NCBI GenBank assembly: GCA_018335755.1
Contig: JAGXRK010000045.1
Location: forward strand, 372,001 to 436,000
Length of the DNA: 64,000 nt
Source of the DNA: Ignavibacterium sp.
Lineage (GTDB): Bacteria; Bacteroidota; Ignavibacteria; Ignavibacteriales; Ignavibacteriaceae
Reading direction: 5' to 3'
The notes under the pieces were generated by a model. The model worked only from the letters and a program-made list of their open reading frames with translations, ran no database searches and was not told where the DNA came from. Of the stretch, positions 26,914 through 36,911 are shown in pieces. The translations under genes and the position numbers were made by a program. Within the stretch, counting starts at the first letter, position 1. Each line of letters opens with the position of its first letter.

Positions 26914-29586
26914 CTATGAAATCACCGGATTAAGTTTATCGGGATTTATACCGAGTTCCTTTGCTGCTTTCTCAACAGCTTTATCCTGAATCTTACCTTC
27001 CTTGAACAATGCAACAAGAGTTGCAAAGACAATATGTTTAGCATCAACCTCGAAGAAGTCACGTAATGCTTCACGAGTTTCACTTCTTCCAAAACCATCT
27101 GTACCAAGCGAGTATAACCTTCCCGGAAACCATTTAGAAACTGAGTCCGGTAAATCTTTAACATAGTCGGATGCAGCTACATATACACCATTCTCTTTCT
27201 CAAGAGATTTTTCAATATAACATTTCTTGGGTTTCTTTGTCGGGTTGAGAAGATTCCATCTCTCATAATCAAGTGCGTCGCGTCGTAGTTCTTTATAGCT
27301 GGTAACACTCCAAACATCGCAGCTAACACGATAATCGTCTTCAAGGATGTGTGCTGCTTTTATAACCTCATTCAGAATAGTTCCGCTTCCGAATAATTGG
27401 GCTTTTAACTTTAAATTCTTTTTATCTGATGCTTTGAATTTATACATACCTTTAAGAATACCTTCTTCCACACCTTTGGGCATTTCAGGCATTGGATAGT
27501 TTTCATTCATCAGAGTGATATAGTAAAAAATATTTTCCTGGTCTTCATACATTCTCTTAATACCATCACGAATAATAACTGCAAGTTCATAAGCAAATGC
27601 AGGATCGTAAGTAACAAGATTAGGAACCGGATAAGCAAGTAAATGGCTGTGTCCGTCCTGATGCTGTAATCCTTCACCGTTAAGAGTTGTTCTTCCTGCT
27701 GTACCGCCAAGCATAAATCCTTTTGCACCGATATCACCTGCCGCCCAGACAAGATCACCGACTCTTTGCATTCCAAACATTGAATAGTATATGAAGAAGG
27801 GAATCATATTTATTCCGTGAGTAAGATAAGCTGTTCCTGCAGCAATGAAAGAAGACATTGATCCCGCTTCAGTAATACCTTCCTCAAGTATCTGTCCGTC
27901 CTTTGCTTCCTTGTAATAAAGTAATGAATCTTTATCTACCGGTTCATAAAGCTGACCGGCGTGTGAATAAATTCCTACCTGTCTGAACAACGCTTCCATA
28001 CCAAACGTTCTTGCTTCATCAGGAACAATGGGAACAATATACTTTCCTAACTCTTTATCCTTAAGAAGTTTCGCAAGTATTCTTACGAACACCATAGTAG
28101 AAGAAACTTCTCTTCCTTCGGTTCCTTTAAAAAATTCTTCGAAGATTGATTCCGGTGGAGCTTTAATCGGACGAACATCTGTTCTGCGTGAAGGAACTGA
28201 TCCGCCAAGTTCTGCCCTTTTCTTTTTAAGATATTTTATTTCATCACTGTTTTCATCCGGTTTGAAGAAAGGATCATTAGCAATCTGATCATCGGAAATA
28301 GGAATACCAAATCTGCTTCTGAATTCTCTCATTTCCTCTTCATTTAGTTTTTTCTGCTGATGGGTAATATTTTTTCCTTCTCCGGCTTCACCAAGTCCAT
28401 AACCTTTAATTGTTTTTGCAAGGATAACTGTTGGTTTACCTTTATACTCAACAGCTTCTTTATAAGCTGCAAAAACTTTTTCAGGATCGTGACCGCCTCG
28501 TTTCATTTTTCTTAACTGGTCATCACTCATTTTTTCAACCATCTTAAGCAAATCATCTTCTTTACCGAAGAAATTATTCCTGATATATTCGCCGCCTTCA
28601 ACAGAATATTTCTGATACTCACCATCGACAACTTCACCCATACGTTTAACAAGTTTACCGTCTGAATCTTTATCAAGAAGCGGATCCCAGTCACTGCCCC
28701 AAATTACTTTTACAACATGCCATCCCGCACCACGGAAAATTGCTTCAAGCTCCTGAATGATTTTTGCATTTCCACGAACAGGTCCGTCTAATCTTTGCAG
28801 ATTACAGTTGATGACAAAAATTAAGTTGTCCAGCTTTTCTCTTGATGCAAGAGTAATAGCACCCAGAGCTTCGGGTTCATCAGTTTCACCATCACCAAGA
28901 AACGCCCATACTTTACCGCCGGGTTTTTTAAGTCCGCGATCTTCTAAATAACGATTAAATCTTGCCTGGTAAATTGCCATAAGCGGACCAAGACCCATTG
29001 ACACAGTAGGAAACTCCCAAAAGTCCGGCATAAGCCATGGGTGGGGATAAGAAGAAAGTCCGCCTTCGGGTCTGAGTTCCCTTCTGAAATTGACTAATTG
29101 TTCTTTAGTTATTCTTCCTTCAAGATAAGCACGCGCATAGACACCGGGAGAGGCGTGACCCTGAAAATATATCTGATCGCCTTCATATCCCTCACCTTTG
29201 CCGTGGAAGAAATGATTGAAACCGATTTCATACAAAGTAGCCGCAGAAGCATAAGTGGAAATATGTCCGCCCACACCGCCTTCAAGTTTGTTAGCTTTAA
29301 CCACCATTGCCATAGCATTCCAGCGGATAAGACTTTTAATACGTCTTTCAATTTCCCGGTCGCCGGGAAAAGGCGGCTGTTTTTCTCTTGGAATAGTGTT
29401 TATATACGGTGTGTTAGCACTGAATGGAACATGAACACCGGATTTATGTGCACGGATCTGCAACTGCTGAAGAAGTTCGATTACACGCTCCGGACCGCCG
29501 TGTTCTAAAACATAATCAAGTGAATAAAGCCACTCACGGGTTTCTGTTTCTTCTGTATTCTGATCCTTTTTTACCTGATCACTCAT
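26914..29586 (-). CDS. aceE: pyruvate dehydrogenase E1 component, homodimeric type
   Basis: 890 aa; GGHISTYASAATLYEIGFNHFFHG, VWAFLGDGETDEPEALGAITLASREKLDNLIFVINCNLQRLDGPVRGN. Confidence 0.97.
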   Translation of the reverse strand: MSDQVKKDQNTEETETREWLYSLDYVLEHGGPERVIELLQQLQIRAHKSGVHVPFSANTPYINTIPREKQPPFPGDREIERRIKSLIRWNAMAMVVKANKLEGGVGGHISTYASAATLYEIGFNHFFHGKGEGYEGDQIYFQGHASPGVYARAYLEGRITKEQLVNFRRELRPEGGLSSYPHPWLMPDFWEFPTVSMGLGPLMAIYQARFNRYLEDRGLKKPGGKVWAFLGDGETDEPEALGAITLASREKLDNLIFVINCNLQRLDGPVRGNAKIIQELEAIFRGAGWHVVKVIWGSDWDPLLDKDSDGKLVKRMGEVVDGEYQKYSVEGGEYIRNNFFGKEDDLLKMVEKMSDDQLRKMKRGGHDPEKVFAAYKEAVEYKGKPTVILAKTIKGYGLGEAGEGKNITHQQKKLNEEEMREFRSRFGIPISDDQIANDPFFKPDENSDEIKYLKKKRAELGGSVPSRRTDVRPIKAPPESIFEEFFKGTEGREVSSTMVFVRILAKLLKDKELGKYIVPIVPDEARTFGMEALFRQVGIYSHAGQLYEPVDKDSLLYYKEAKDGQILEEGITEAGSMSSFIAAGTAYLTHGINMIPFFIYYSMFGMQRVGDLVWAAGDIGAKGFMLGGTAGRTTLNGEGLQHQDGHSHLLAYPVPNLVTYDPAFAYELAVIIRDGIKRMYEDQENIFYYITLMNENYPMPEMPKGVEEGILKGMYKFKASDKKNLKLKAQLFGSGTILNEVIKAAHILEDDYRVSCDVWSVTSYKELRRDALDYERWNLLNPTKKPKKCYIEKSLEKENGVYVAASDYVKDLPDSVSKWFPGRLYSLGTDGFGRSETREALRDFFEVDAKHIVFATLVALFKEGKIQDKAVEKAAKELGINPDKLNPVIS

Positions 29587-29876
29587 AAAATATCCTTATC
29601 TGAAATAATTTCGATTTTTGACAAAAATAAGCATTTAACTGCTAACCAACTGCTATAATTTGGTTTCTTTGGCTTGTTTCTATGCTCAAAATTGGAGTGA
29701 AAAAATACAAGAATTGACGCTGAATAACAAGGATAGCCTTTGCTAGTGTGATTGAGATTGGTGGTATTCATTTTCTTACTCTTACTCATAATCTTAATCT
29801 CCAGTATTGACTTTGTGTAATTAATTACGCTATTTGGCAACAGTTATTTCATCATTATTTATTCGCAGGGGCTTTT

Positions 29877-32039
29877 ATGAAGAGAATAATACTTACTATC
29901 GCTTTCCTTATAACAACTTCCGTACAGGTATGTCCGCAACCTGTCTCGCCATTGACAAGTCAAGGCGGATGGTTTTGGCAGAATCCACTGCCACAGGGTA
30001 ATGATTTATTCTCAGAGTCATTTGTGGATTCTTCGGTGGGGTGGGTTGTGGGAAATGCTGGAACAATAATTAAGACTACGGATGGAGGCAACACTTTTGT
30101 CAGACAAGAGAGTGGGGTTTCAAGCGATCTTACGAGTGTATCTTTTATGGATGCTAACATTGGGATGGCTGCAGGGGCTGGTGGGACAATAATTAAGACT
30201 ACAAATGGTGGCTATGACTGGTTCAGCATTTCAAGTGGATCTACAACAACGACAGACTTAAATGGTATTTCACTTACAGACAGTAATAATGCTACCGTTA
30301 TTGGAAATTTTGGTTTGATATTGAGAACTACTGACGGCGGGGAGAATTGGTCTTCTCAAAACAGCGTAACAACAGAAAGGCTACTCGGAGTCTCTTTCAT
30401 ATCCCCGACCATTGGTTATGTGGTTGGTCAGTCAACAACTTTATTGAAAACCACTAACGGCGGTAGTAATTGGATAGACATACCTATTTCGTCAGAAGGC
30501 TATACGTTTTATTCGGTACATTTTGTTAATGAAAATTTTGGATTCATTGTTGGAAACAATGGCCTGATCTATAAAACCACTACTGGAGGAACTAATTGGT
30601 CATTACAATATTTAGATCCAATTAATAATATTTTCCGATCAGTATTTTTCGTGGATGCAGACAATGGAGTAATTGTAGGTTATCCTGGGAAAATTTTCAA
30701 AACCACAAACGGAGGAAATAACTGGATAAGTCAAACTAGTGGTACAAATATGTCCCTATTTTCAGTTCAGATGATAGATCTAAACAATAGTATTATTGTA
30801 GGGAATGATGGCAGGATTCTCAAAACAACTAATGGTGGGGATAATTGGATATTTAAATCAAGTGGTAACCTTACAACTTTAGAATCTGTTTATTTTACTA
30901 ATTATACTACTGGATTTGTTGTAGGTAATTACGGCACTGTTCTTAAAACATTAAATGGGGGAAATGACTGGACAGAAGTTTCCAGCGGCACTACAGAGAT
31001 ATTATCCTCAATATATTTTACAAGTCCTAACACCGCTTATGCTGTTGGAGGTAACGGTGTAATTATCAAATCAACTGATGGCGGAGATAACTGGCATACA
31101 CTTGCAAGTGGAACATCCGTTCACTTGTTCTCAACAAAATTTATAAATAATAATATTGGTTTCGTTACAGGAATCGGTGGAACAATCTTAAAAACAACAA
31201 ACGGCGGACTGGACTGGGTACAAAAAAACACCGGCACTACACTGACGATCAGGGATATATATTTTACAAATTCGAACACAGGTTATTGTGCCGGTGGGAT
31301 AGTTAACCATGGAGGTGGAAATGGTAGTAAGTTAATACTTAAAACTACTGATGCAGGCGATAGCTGGGTAATAAAATTACTTGACAGCAGTACAAATTCA
31401 GAATTAAGCTCTATTTTTTTCACCGATGCCAACACAGGGTATGCAGTTGGTGATCAGAGCTCATTATGGGGAGTGATATTAAAGACCATAGATGCTGGGA
31501 ACACTTGGCAATTAAATAACGTGCCCTACTATTTAGAATCAGTTTACTTTACGAATGCAAATACAGGATATGCAGTTGGTAGTGGTGTAATTCTTAAAAC
31601 AACTAATGCAGGAGATGACTGGTATGTTCAATCTTCAATTGCAAGTCGTCAGCTCCATTCAATCCAATTCATTGGATCAGATACAGGATATGTTGTGGGA
31701 TATAATGGTACAATTCTTAAAACCACCAACGGCGGCGTAACCTTTATTGAAGATGAAAATAACTTCACTCGACCCAATACTTTTTTATTAGAACAAAACT
31801 ATCCAAACCCATTCAACCCAACCACAAAAATAAGATGGCAGTCGCCAGTAGGCAGTTGGCAAACACTAAAGGTTTACGATATTCTTGGAAATGAAGTTGC
31901 TACTTTAGTTAATGAGTATAAGGATGCAGGTTATCACGAAGTTGAATTCAATTCTGCCGGATTGTCAAGCGGTGTTTATTTCTATCGCATCCAGGCAGGA
32001 GATTATGTTGAAACTAAGAAGATGGTAATTTTAAAATAA
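29877..32039 (+). CDS. secreted YCF48/BNR-like beta-propeller repeat protein with T9SS C-terminal sorting domain
   Basis: Over ten repeats of G(T/V)I(L/I)KTTNGGxNW...SGT...S(V/I)xFxxxNxGxxVG; C-terminal LEQNYPNPFNPTTKIRW...LKVYDILGNEVATLVNEYKDAG. Confidence 0.9.
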   Translation: MKRIILTIAFLITTSVQVCPQPVSPLTSQGGWFWQNPLPQGNDLFSESFVDSSVGWVVGNAGTIIKTTDGGNTFVRQESGVSSDLTSVSFMDANIGMAAGAGGTIIKTTNGGYDWFSISSGSTTTTDLNGISLTDSNNATVIGNFGLILRTTDGGENWSSQNSVTTERLLGVSFISPTIGYVVGQSTTLLKTTNGGSNWIDIPISSEGYTFYSVHFVNENFGFIVGNNGLIYKTTTGGTNWSLQYLDPINNIFRSVFFVDADNGVIVGYPGKIFKTTNGGNNWISQTSGTNMSLFSVQMIDLNNSIIVGNDGRILKTTNGGDNWIFKSSGNLTTLESVYFTNYTTGFVVGNYGTVLKTLNGGNDWTEVSSGTTEILSSIYFTSPNTAYAVGGNGVIIKSTDGGDNWHTLASGTSVHLFSTKFINNNIGFVTGIGGTILKTTNGGLDWVQKNTGTTLTIRDIYFTNSNTGYCAGGIVNHGGGNGSKLILKTTDAGDSWVIKLLDSSTNSELSSIFFTDANTGYAVGDQSSLWGVILKTIDAGNTWQLNNVPYYLESVYFTNANTGYAVGSGVILKTTNAGDDWYVQSSIASRQLHSIQFIGSDTGYVVGYNGTILKTTNGGVTFIEDENNFTRPNTFLLEQNYPNPFNPTTKIRWQSPVGSWQTLKVYDILGNEVATLVNEYKDAGYHEVEFNSAGLSSGVYFYRIQAGDYVETKKMVILK
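31839..31863. repeat. heptameric repeat CAGTCGC-CAGTAGG-CAGTTGG within CDS
   Basis: cagtcgc cagtagg cagttgg caaac; encodes QSPVGSWQ inside the sorting domain. Confidence 0.65.
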
Positions 32040-32040
32040 A

Positions 32041-32097
32041 CTCTGTGTCTTTGCGCCTCTGCGGTTAAAATTCCTTCACCGCTGAGTCGCAGAGAAA
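32041..32097. repeat. imperfect inverted repeat tctttgcgcctctgcggt...accgctgagtcgcagaga
   Basis: 15/18 matching positions between the arms; family resemblance to 18960-19048. Confidence 0.65.
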
Positions 32098-32197
32098 GGA
32101 AAAACATTCTAACTTCTAATCTTAATCTTTTTTACTTGAAATTTTATAAATATTTCTCATCTTTAAACAGAGCTTTTCACTCATTTAGGAGAATCCG

Positions 32198-33949
32198 ATG
32201 AAAAATATGTTACTACTACTTGCCACAACACTTTTCTTTACTTCAACCATTTTTGCACAAATCCCTTTCCCGCAGGATACAATTGCACGAAATGACAGGT
32301 TCAATAACCGTATGTTTGCCGCATATAATTCAGAAGGTTTGCTCCGGTTAACTTATACCAGCGGACTCGGAACAGTTAGCAGCAATAATGAAATTTATTA
32401 TGTTGAAGAAGATGCTATGGGAAATTTTTCCACAGTTAACTTAACAAGCAATGCTGTGGATGATAACTATGCAACGTTATCAATTGATCAGAATGATAAA
32501 GTGCATATTTCATATGAAGCACGCGACCCTTCAATTTTTCAAATTAGATATATGCACAATGTATTTGGCAGCTTCAGTGCTCCGATAGAAATAACGCAGG
32601 GAGGCTTAAACAAGGCTACTCCTTTTGGCAAGATTGGTCCCGACAGTGTTATACATTTTGTTTATTACACTTATACAGAAGGATCTGATAACTATTATTA
32701 CAGAAATTATGATCTGAGAACCAGTACATTAGGTCCTGAAGTTTTTCTGTCAAACGGTGAAGCGGGCGGCGACTTTGAAGCTACACTTGATATTGACTCA
32801 AACGGAAAAGTTCATATTGCCGGAAGAAGCGGAACAACTTTATTTTCCGGACCTTTGAAATATTTCAATAATACTTCCGGATCATTTCAGGAAGTACCAA
32901 CAGGTGTTGCAGCAAGTGTAAGCTACCCGAGAATAAGAGTTGATTCTAATAATAATGTTCACATCGTATACAGAACCAGTTCAAGACTTAATTACATCAA
33001 TAATGTCGGAGGTACATTCTCAACTCCGGTAGAAATCAGTCCGTTGAATCAGCTGCCTGCCGGAATACAATCGATGGAAATAGATGATCAAAACAGACTT
33101 TATATTACCTATCAATCAAGTCAATCCGCATCAGGAAGAGGGTTTTATCTGTTGTACTCTGATAACGAAGTGTTTAGTGATACAATAAAGATTGCTGATA
33201 TTACATCAGAGTATGTAACACGAAACTCTTCCCAGGTTATTACTAACGGAGAAGATATTGCAATCTTTTATGCACCCGGCGGTGTAAGAAACTCTGTGGT
33301 TATCTGTGATATATTTATGAAGCGCGGTGACCTTTTTCAGATTGTACCTGTAGAACTTGCATCCTTTATAGCTTCTGTTAACGGAAATGATGTTTCACTT
33401 AACTGGATGACTGCATCCGAAATAAATAACAGAGGGTTTGAAGTTGAAAGGCAAGACCTCAGTACACTGTCTTCAGTCAGCAATTCTAAATATGAAGTTA
33501 TTGGATTCATTGAAGGACAGGGGACAACAACAGAAGTAAATCGTTATTCATTTACTGATAAAGGATTAACACCTGGAACATATCAATACAGAATTAAGCA
33601 GATAGATTTTGATGGCACATTTAAATTTTACAATCTTGCCGAAACTATTGAGATTGGAGTGCCGGATAGATTTGTGTTGGAGCAGAATTATCCGAATCCG
33701 TTTAATCCCTCAACAAAAATCAGGTATCATATTCCATCTGTCATTTCGACCGAAGGGAAAAATCTTAATGTACAATTAAAAGTCTATGATGTACTTGGAA
33801 ATGAAGTTACAACTCTTGTTAATGAGTATCATAAGGTTGGAAGTTATGAAGTTATTTTCGATGCTTCGAACCTTCCAAGTGGAACTTATTTCTACCGATT
33901 GCAGGCAGGTGAAACTACAGACACTAAAAAATTAATTTTAATCAAATGA
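32198..33949 (+). CDS. secreted protein of unknown function with T9SS C-terminal sorting domain
   Basis: Signal peptide; VPVELASFIASVNGNDVSLNWMTASEINNRGFEVER; LEQNYPNPFNPSTKIRY...LKVYDVLGNEVTTLVNEYHKVG. Confidence 0.88.
   Translation: MKNMLLLLATTLFFTSTIFAQIPFPQDTIARNDRFNNRMFAAYNSEGLLRLTYTSGLGTVSSNNEIYYVEEDAMGNFSTVNLTSNAVDDNYATLSIDQNDKVHISYEARDPSIFQIRYMHNVFGSFSAPIEITQGGLNKATPFGKIGPDSVIHFVYYTYTEGSDNYYYRNYDLRTSTLGPEVFLSNGEAGGDFEATLDIDSNGKVHIAGRSGTTLFSGPLKYFNNTSGSFQEVPTGVAASVSYPRIRVDSNNNVHIVYRTSSRLNYINNVGGTFSTPVEISPLNQLPAGIQSMEIDDQNRLYITYQSSQSASGRGFYLLYSDNEVFSDTIKIADITSEYVTRNSSQVITNGEDIAIFYAPGGVRNSVVICDIFMKRGDLFQIVPVELASFIASVNGNDVSLNWMTASEINNRGFEVERQDLSTLSSVSNSKYEVIGFIEGQGTTTEVNRYSFTDKGLTPGTYQYRIKQIDFDGTFKFYNLAETIEIGVPDRFVLEQNYPNPFNPSTKIRYHIPSVISTEGKNLNVQLKVYDVLGNEVTTLVNEYHKVGSYEVIFDASNLPSGTYFYRLQAGETTDTKKLILIK
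33738..33768. repeat. partial TGTCATTTCGACCGAAGGG repeat within CDS
   Basis: ctgtcatttcgaccgaagggaaaaatcttaa, nearly identical to the 18334 copy (ctgtcatttcgaccggagggagaaatctaaa). Confidence 0.8.
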
Positions 33950-33960
33950 TTAATTACACC

Positions 33961-34000
33961 AAAGCCCTCCCCTTAGGGGAGGGTTGGGTGGGGCTTCTTT
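33961..34000. repeat. palindromic repeat ccctcccc-tta-ggggaggg between convergent genes
   Basis: 8-bp perfect stem, 33965-33972 / 33976-33983, flanked by aagcc/ggctt. Confidence 0.8.
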
Positions 34001-34842
34001 AATTTTTTTTCAAACCAGTTTTTTCTCATATAATCAACTTCCTTACGATGCTTTTTCATAAAATGATCACCGCCTTCCAGCATTACTAATCTGAAGGGAA
34101 TCTTTAAGTCGAGAAGTTTATATGAAAGATCTATTGAATCGTGCGGTAGAACTCTGTCGTCTTCATTGCCGTGAATAATTAATAGCGGAGTGGTTTTAGA
34201 AAGTTTTTCCGGAAAGTTAACGATTGATCTGGATTCACATTTAGCATTAAAATCTTTTTCTCCGTACTTACCCATTGTCTGCTCGTAAAGCTTCCGCATA
34301 AATCTGCTTTCCTCGGAGTTGCAGCGTAGATTGGCAATTCCTCCCAACACTACTGCAGCTTTGAAAATATCAGATCTGGTTAACGTAAGGTAAGTCATCA
34401 TTCCGCCGCGGCTCCAACCCTCAATTCCCCAAATATTTTTATTTGCCTGAGGAATTTCTTCAGCTAATGGAATAAGATTAAGAATATCATTCAGATCACC
34501 ACCGCCAAATTCATCTTTACCTTCACCTCCATCATTACCGCGATACTGCGAAGCAAATACACAATATCCCCAGCTTGCGAGCTGTCCGTATATTCCTCGT
34601 GCAGTGAATTTGTCAATTACACCGGCATTACCAATTCCTCCTCTGCACCAGATTATGGAGGGATATTTTTTGCTATCGTCATTTGGATAAGAAATATAAC
34701 CTTTAACTTTCAATCCGTCTGATTCATAAGTTATTTTTTCAAGGGTCGTGTTCTGAATGACCTCATCACCCCACCCGCTGATTATCATTTTCTGCTGCGG
34801 TTTATTTAACTGAACAATTTCTCTTTCAATTATTCTGCTCAT
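33973..34842 (-). CDS. prolyl-oligopeptidase-family alpha/beta hydrolase
   Basis: YPSIIWCRGGIGNAG...WGIEGWSRGGMMTYLTL...TPLLIIHGNEDDRVLPHDSIDLSYKL...LEGGDHFMKKHRKEV. Confidence 0.88.
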   Translation of the reverse strand: MSRIIEREIVQLNKPQQKMIISGWGDEVIQNTTLEKITYESDGLKVKGYISYPNDDSKKYPSIIWCRGGIGNAGVIDKFTARGIYGQLASWGYCVFASQYRGNDGGEGKDEFGGGDLNDILNLIPLAEEIPQANKNIWGIEGWSRGGMMTYLTLTRSDIFKAAVVLGGIANLRCNSEESRFMRKLYEQTMGKYGEKDFNAKCESRSIVNFPEKLSKTTPLLIIHGNEDDRVLPHDSIDLSYKLLDLKIPFRLVMLEGGDHFMKKHRKEVDYMRKNWFEKKLKKPHPTLP

Positions 34843-34896
34843 TTACTTCTTTGATTTATTTATATTTGTGCCGCACAAATATCCGGAAAATAAAAA

Positions 34897-35442
34897 ATGG
34901 CTCAAAAGAAAAAGATACAAAGTAAACCAAAAGATCAAAAAGCAGCTGCAAAGAAATTTGGAATAATAATTTTAATTCTTGCATTGGCTGCATTTTTTAT
35001 TATCAATAATTTTTTAATTAATAATAGCGAACCTGAAGTGAAATATTACACATTCACAAAAGACGGAGTGCTGGTTTTTTCGGATAGTCTGGGTGCAGAA
35101 AAGATCAAAATTGATATTGAAATAGCAGATACAGAGTACAAACGTCAACTGGGCTTAATGAACAGAAAAAGTATGGAAGAAAACCAGGGAATGCTCTTTA
35201 TATTTAATGAAGAGAGACTACAGTCTTTTTGGATGCTGAACACACTTATTTCACTGGATATAATGTTTGTTAATAAAGAAAATAAAATTGTTACCATTCA
35301 TAAAAATACAACTCCCCTTTCCCATCAAAGTTATCCCTCTTCTGAACCAGCTATTTACGTAGTGGAAGTGGTAGGCGGATTTTGTGACAAATACAACATT
35401 TTACCGGGTGATAAAATAAACTGGATGGGAACGAGACTGTAA
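34897..35442 (+). CDS. DUF192 family protein
   Basis: IEIADTEYKRQLGLMNRKSMEENQGMLFIFNEERLQSFWMLNTLISLDIMFVNKENKIV. Confidence 0.9.
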   Translation: MAQKKKIQSKPKDQKAAAKKFGIIILILALAAFFIINNFLINNSEPEVKYYTFTKDGVLVFSDSLGAEKIKIDIEIADTEYKRQLGLMNRKSMEENQGMLFIFNEERLQSFWMLNTLISLDIMFVNKENKIVTIHKNTTPLSHQSYPSSEPAIYVVEVVGGFCDKYNILPGDKINWMGTRL

Positions 35443-35502
35443 AAAGTCAAAAATCACTTTTTCGAAAGTAATCTAATTGATAAAAACATATAAAGAATAG
35501 TT

Positions 35503-36318
35503 ATGATATCAAATAAAAATATAGCAATACTTGGCGGAGGAAATATTGGAATTTCAATAGCAAAAGGTTTGGAAAACTCAGATCTTTTTGAGAACAAAAA
35601 TATTTATGTGACAAGAAGACGAATCGAACTGTTAGAGAATCTTAGCATTGCCGGATTTAAAGTAACATCTGATAATAAAGAAGCTGTTAGTAAATCTGAT
35701 ATAATAATTATTGCTTTACAGCCGCAGCAATTAAACGAATTGCTTGCAGAAATAAAACCCGTTCTAAAATCTGATAAACATTTAATTATTTCTGTAGTTT
35801 CTGGTGCAAGCATTAAAGCTATTAAAGATCATCTTGGAAATAAAGTTGAAGTTATCCGCGCAATGCCGAATACTGCTATAGCAATAAAGGAATCTATGAC
35901 CTGCATTTGTGCAGACACTAAAACGAACGGATCATTAAAAGTTGCCGAAGAAATTTTTAATCAGGTTGGTAAAACTCTTATAATTGATGAAGAACTTATG
36001 ATACCTGCAACTGCTTTGTGTGCTTGCGGCATAGCGTTTTTCTTAAGAGCTGTCAGGGCTGCATCTCAGGGAGGGATAGAAATAGGATTTCACTCGGAAG
36101 AAGCACTGATAATGGCTGCACAAACAGCTAAAGGCGCCGCCGCATTGTTATTAAGTGCTGAATCGCATCCTGAGGGCGAGGTTGATAAGGTAACCACTCC
36201 CCGCGGTTGTACTATATCAGGATTAAACCAGATGGAGCATCATGGATTTAGCTCTTCTATGATAAAGGGAATTGTTACTTCCGCTGAGAAAGCGGCATTG
36301 TTGTACAAAGTTGAATAG
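35503..36318 (+). CDS. proC: pyrroline-5-carboxylate reductase
   Basis: IAILGGGNIGISIAKGL; VEVIRAMPNTAIAIKESMT; VTTPRGCTISGLNQMEHHGFSSSMIKGI. Confidence 0.93.
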   Translation: MISNKNIAILGGGNIGISIAKGLENSDLFENKNIYVTRRRIELLENLSIAGFKVTSDNKEAVSKSDIIIIALQPQQLNELLAEIKPVLKSDKHLIISVVSGASIKAIKDHLGNKVEVIRAMPNTAIAIKESMTCICADTKTNGSLKVAEEIFNQVGKTLIIDEELMIPATALCACGIAFFLRAVRAASQGGIEIGFHSEEALIMAAQTAKGAAALLLSAESHPEGEVDKVTTPRGCTISGLNQMEHHGFSSSMIKGIVTSAEKAALLYKVE

Positions 36319-36324
36319 TTTAGA

Positions 36325-36906
36325 TTATCCGTATAACTTATCTTCAACCAGCTCACAAACAATATGAGCAACTGTAATATGCCCTTCCTGTATTCGCTGT
36401 GTATTGGAGGAAGGAATAACTAACGGAAGATCAACAAGTGATTTTAATTTACCGCCGCTTCCCCCAAGAAATCCAATTACTTTCATCCCTTTTTGATGAG
36501 CCATTTCAACTGCTTTAATTACATTATTAGAGTTACCGCTGGTAGAAATTGCTATTAGAACATCGCCTTTGTTTCCGAGTCCTTCCACACTCCGTGCGAA
36601 TACATTTTCAAAACCTATATCATTACCTCCGGCAGTAAGATTTGAAGTATCAGTGGTAAGTGCAATTGCAGGTAAAGCCGGACGGTTTATATGATGACTC
36701 AATCTTATCATCAATTCAGTTGCAATATGCTGGCAATCAGCAGCACTTCCGCCATTACCGCATAACAACAATTTATTTCCCGTCTTAAAACATTCAACTA
36801 AAAGATCAATTGCTTTTACTATGTCATCAAAACAATACTCTTTTATTTTAAGTTTTGTCTCAGAACTTTCATTCAGAGAGTCGGTTATGAATTTATTTAC
36901 ATCCAT
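36325..36906 (-). CDS. gmhA: SIS-domain phosphoheptose isomerase-like protein
   Basis: KLLLCGNGGSAADCQHIATELMIRLSHHINRPALPAIALTTDTSNLTAGGNDIGFENVFARSVEGLGNKGDVLIAISTSGNS. Confidence 0.92.
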   Translation of the reverse strand: MDVNKFITDSLNESSETKLKIKEYCFDDIVKAIDLLVECFKTGNKLLLCGNGGSAADCQHIATELMIRLSHHINRPALPAIALTTDTSNLTAGGNDIGFENVFARSVEGLGNKGDVLIAISTSGNSNNVIKAVEMAHQKGMKVIGFLGGSGGKLKSLVDLPLVIPSSNTQRIQEGHITVAHIVCELVEDKLYG

Positions 36907-36911
36907 TATTA

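Noticed and set aside
29098-29508. 136-aa antisense ORF within aceE (and other antisense ORFs in aceE, aceF, ftsK)
   Set aside because: Mirror reading of highly conserved genes; no independent evidence.
29583-29840. 85-aa ORF upstream of aceE
   Set aside because: No domain, no convincing ribosome-binding site, odd composition; likely leader or intergenic DNA.
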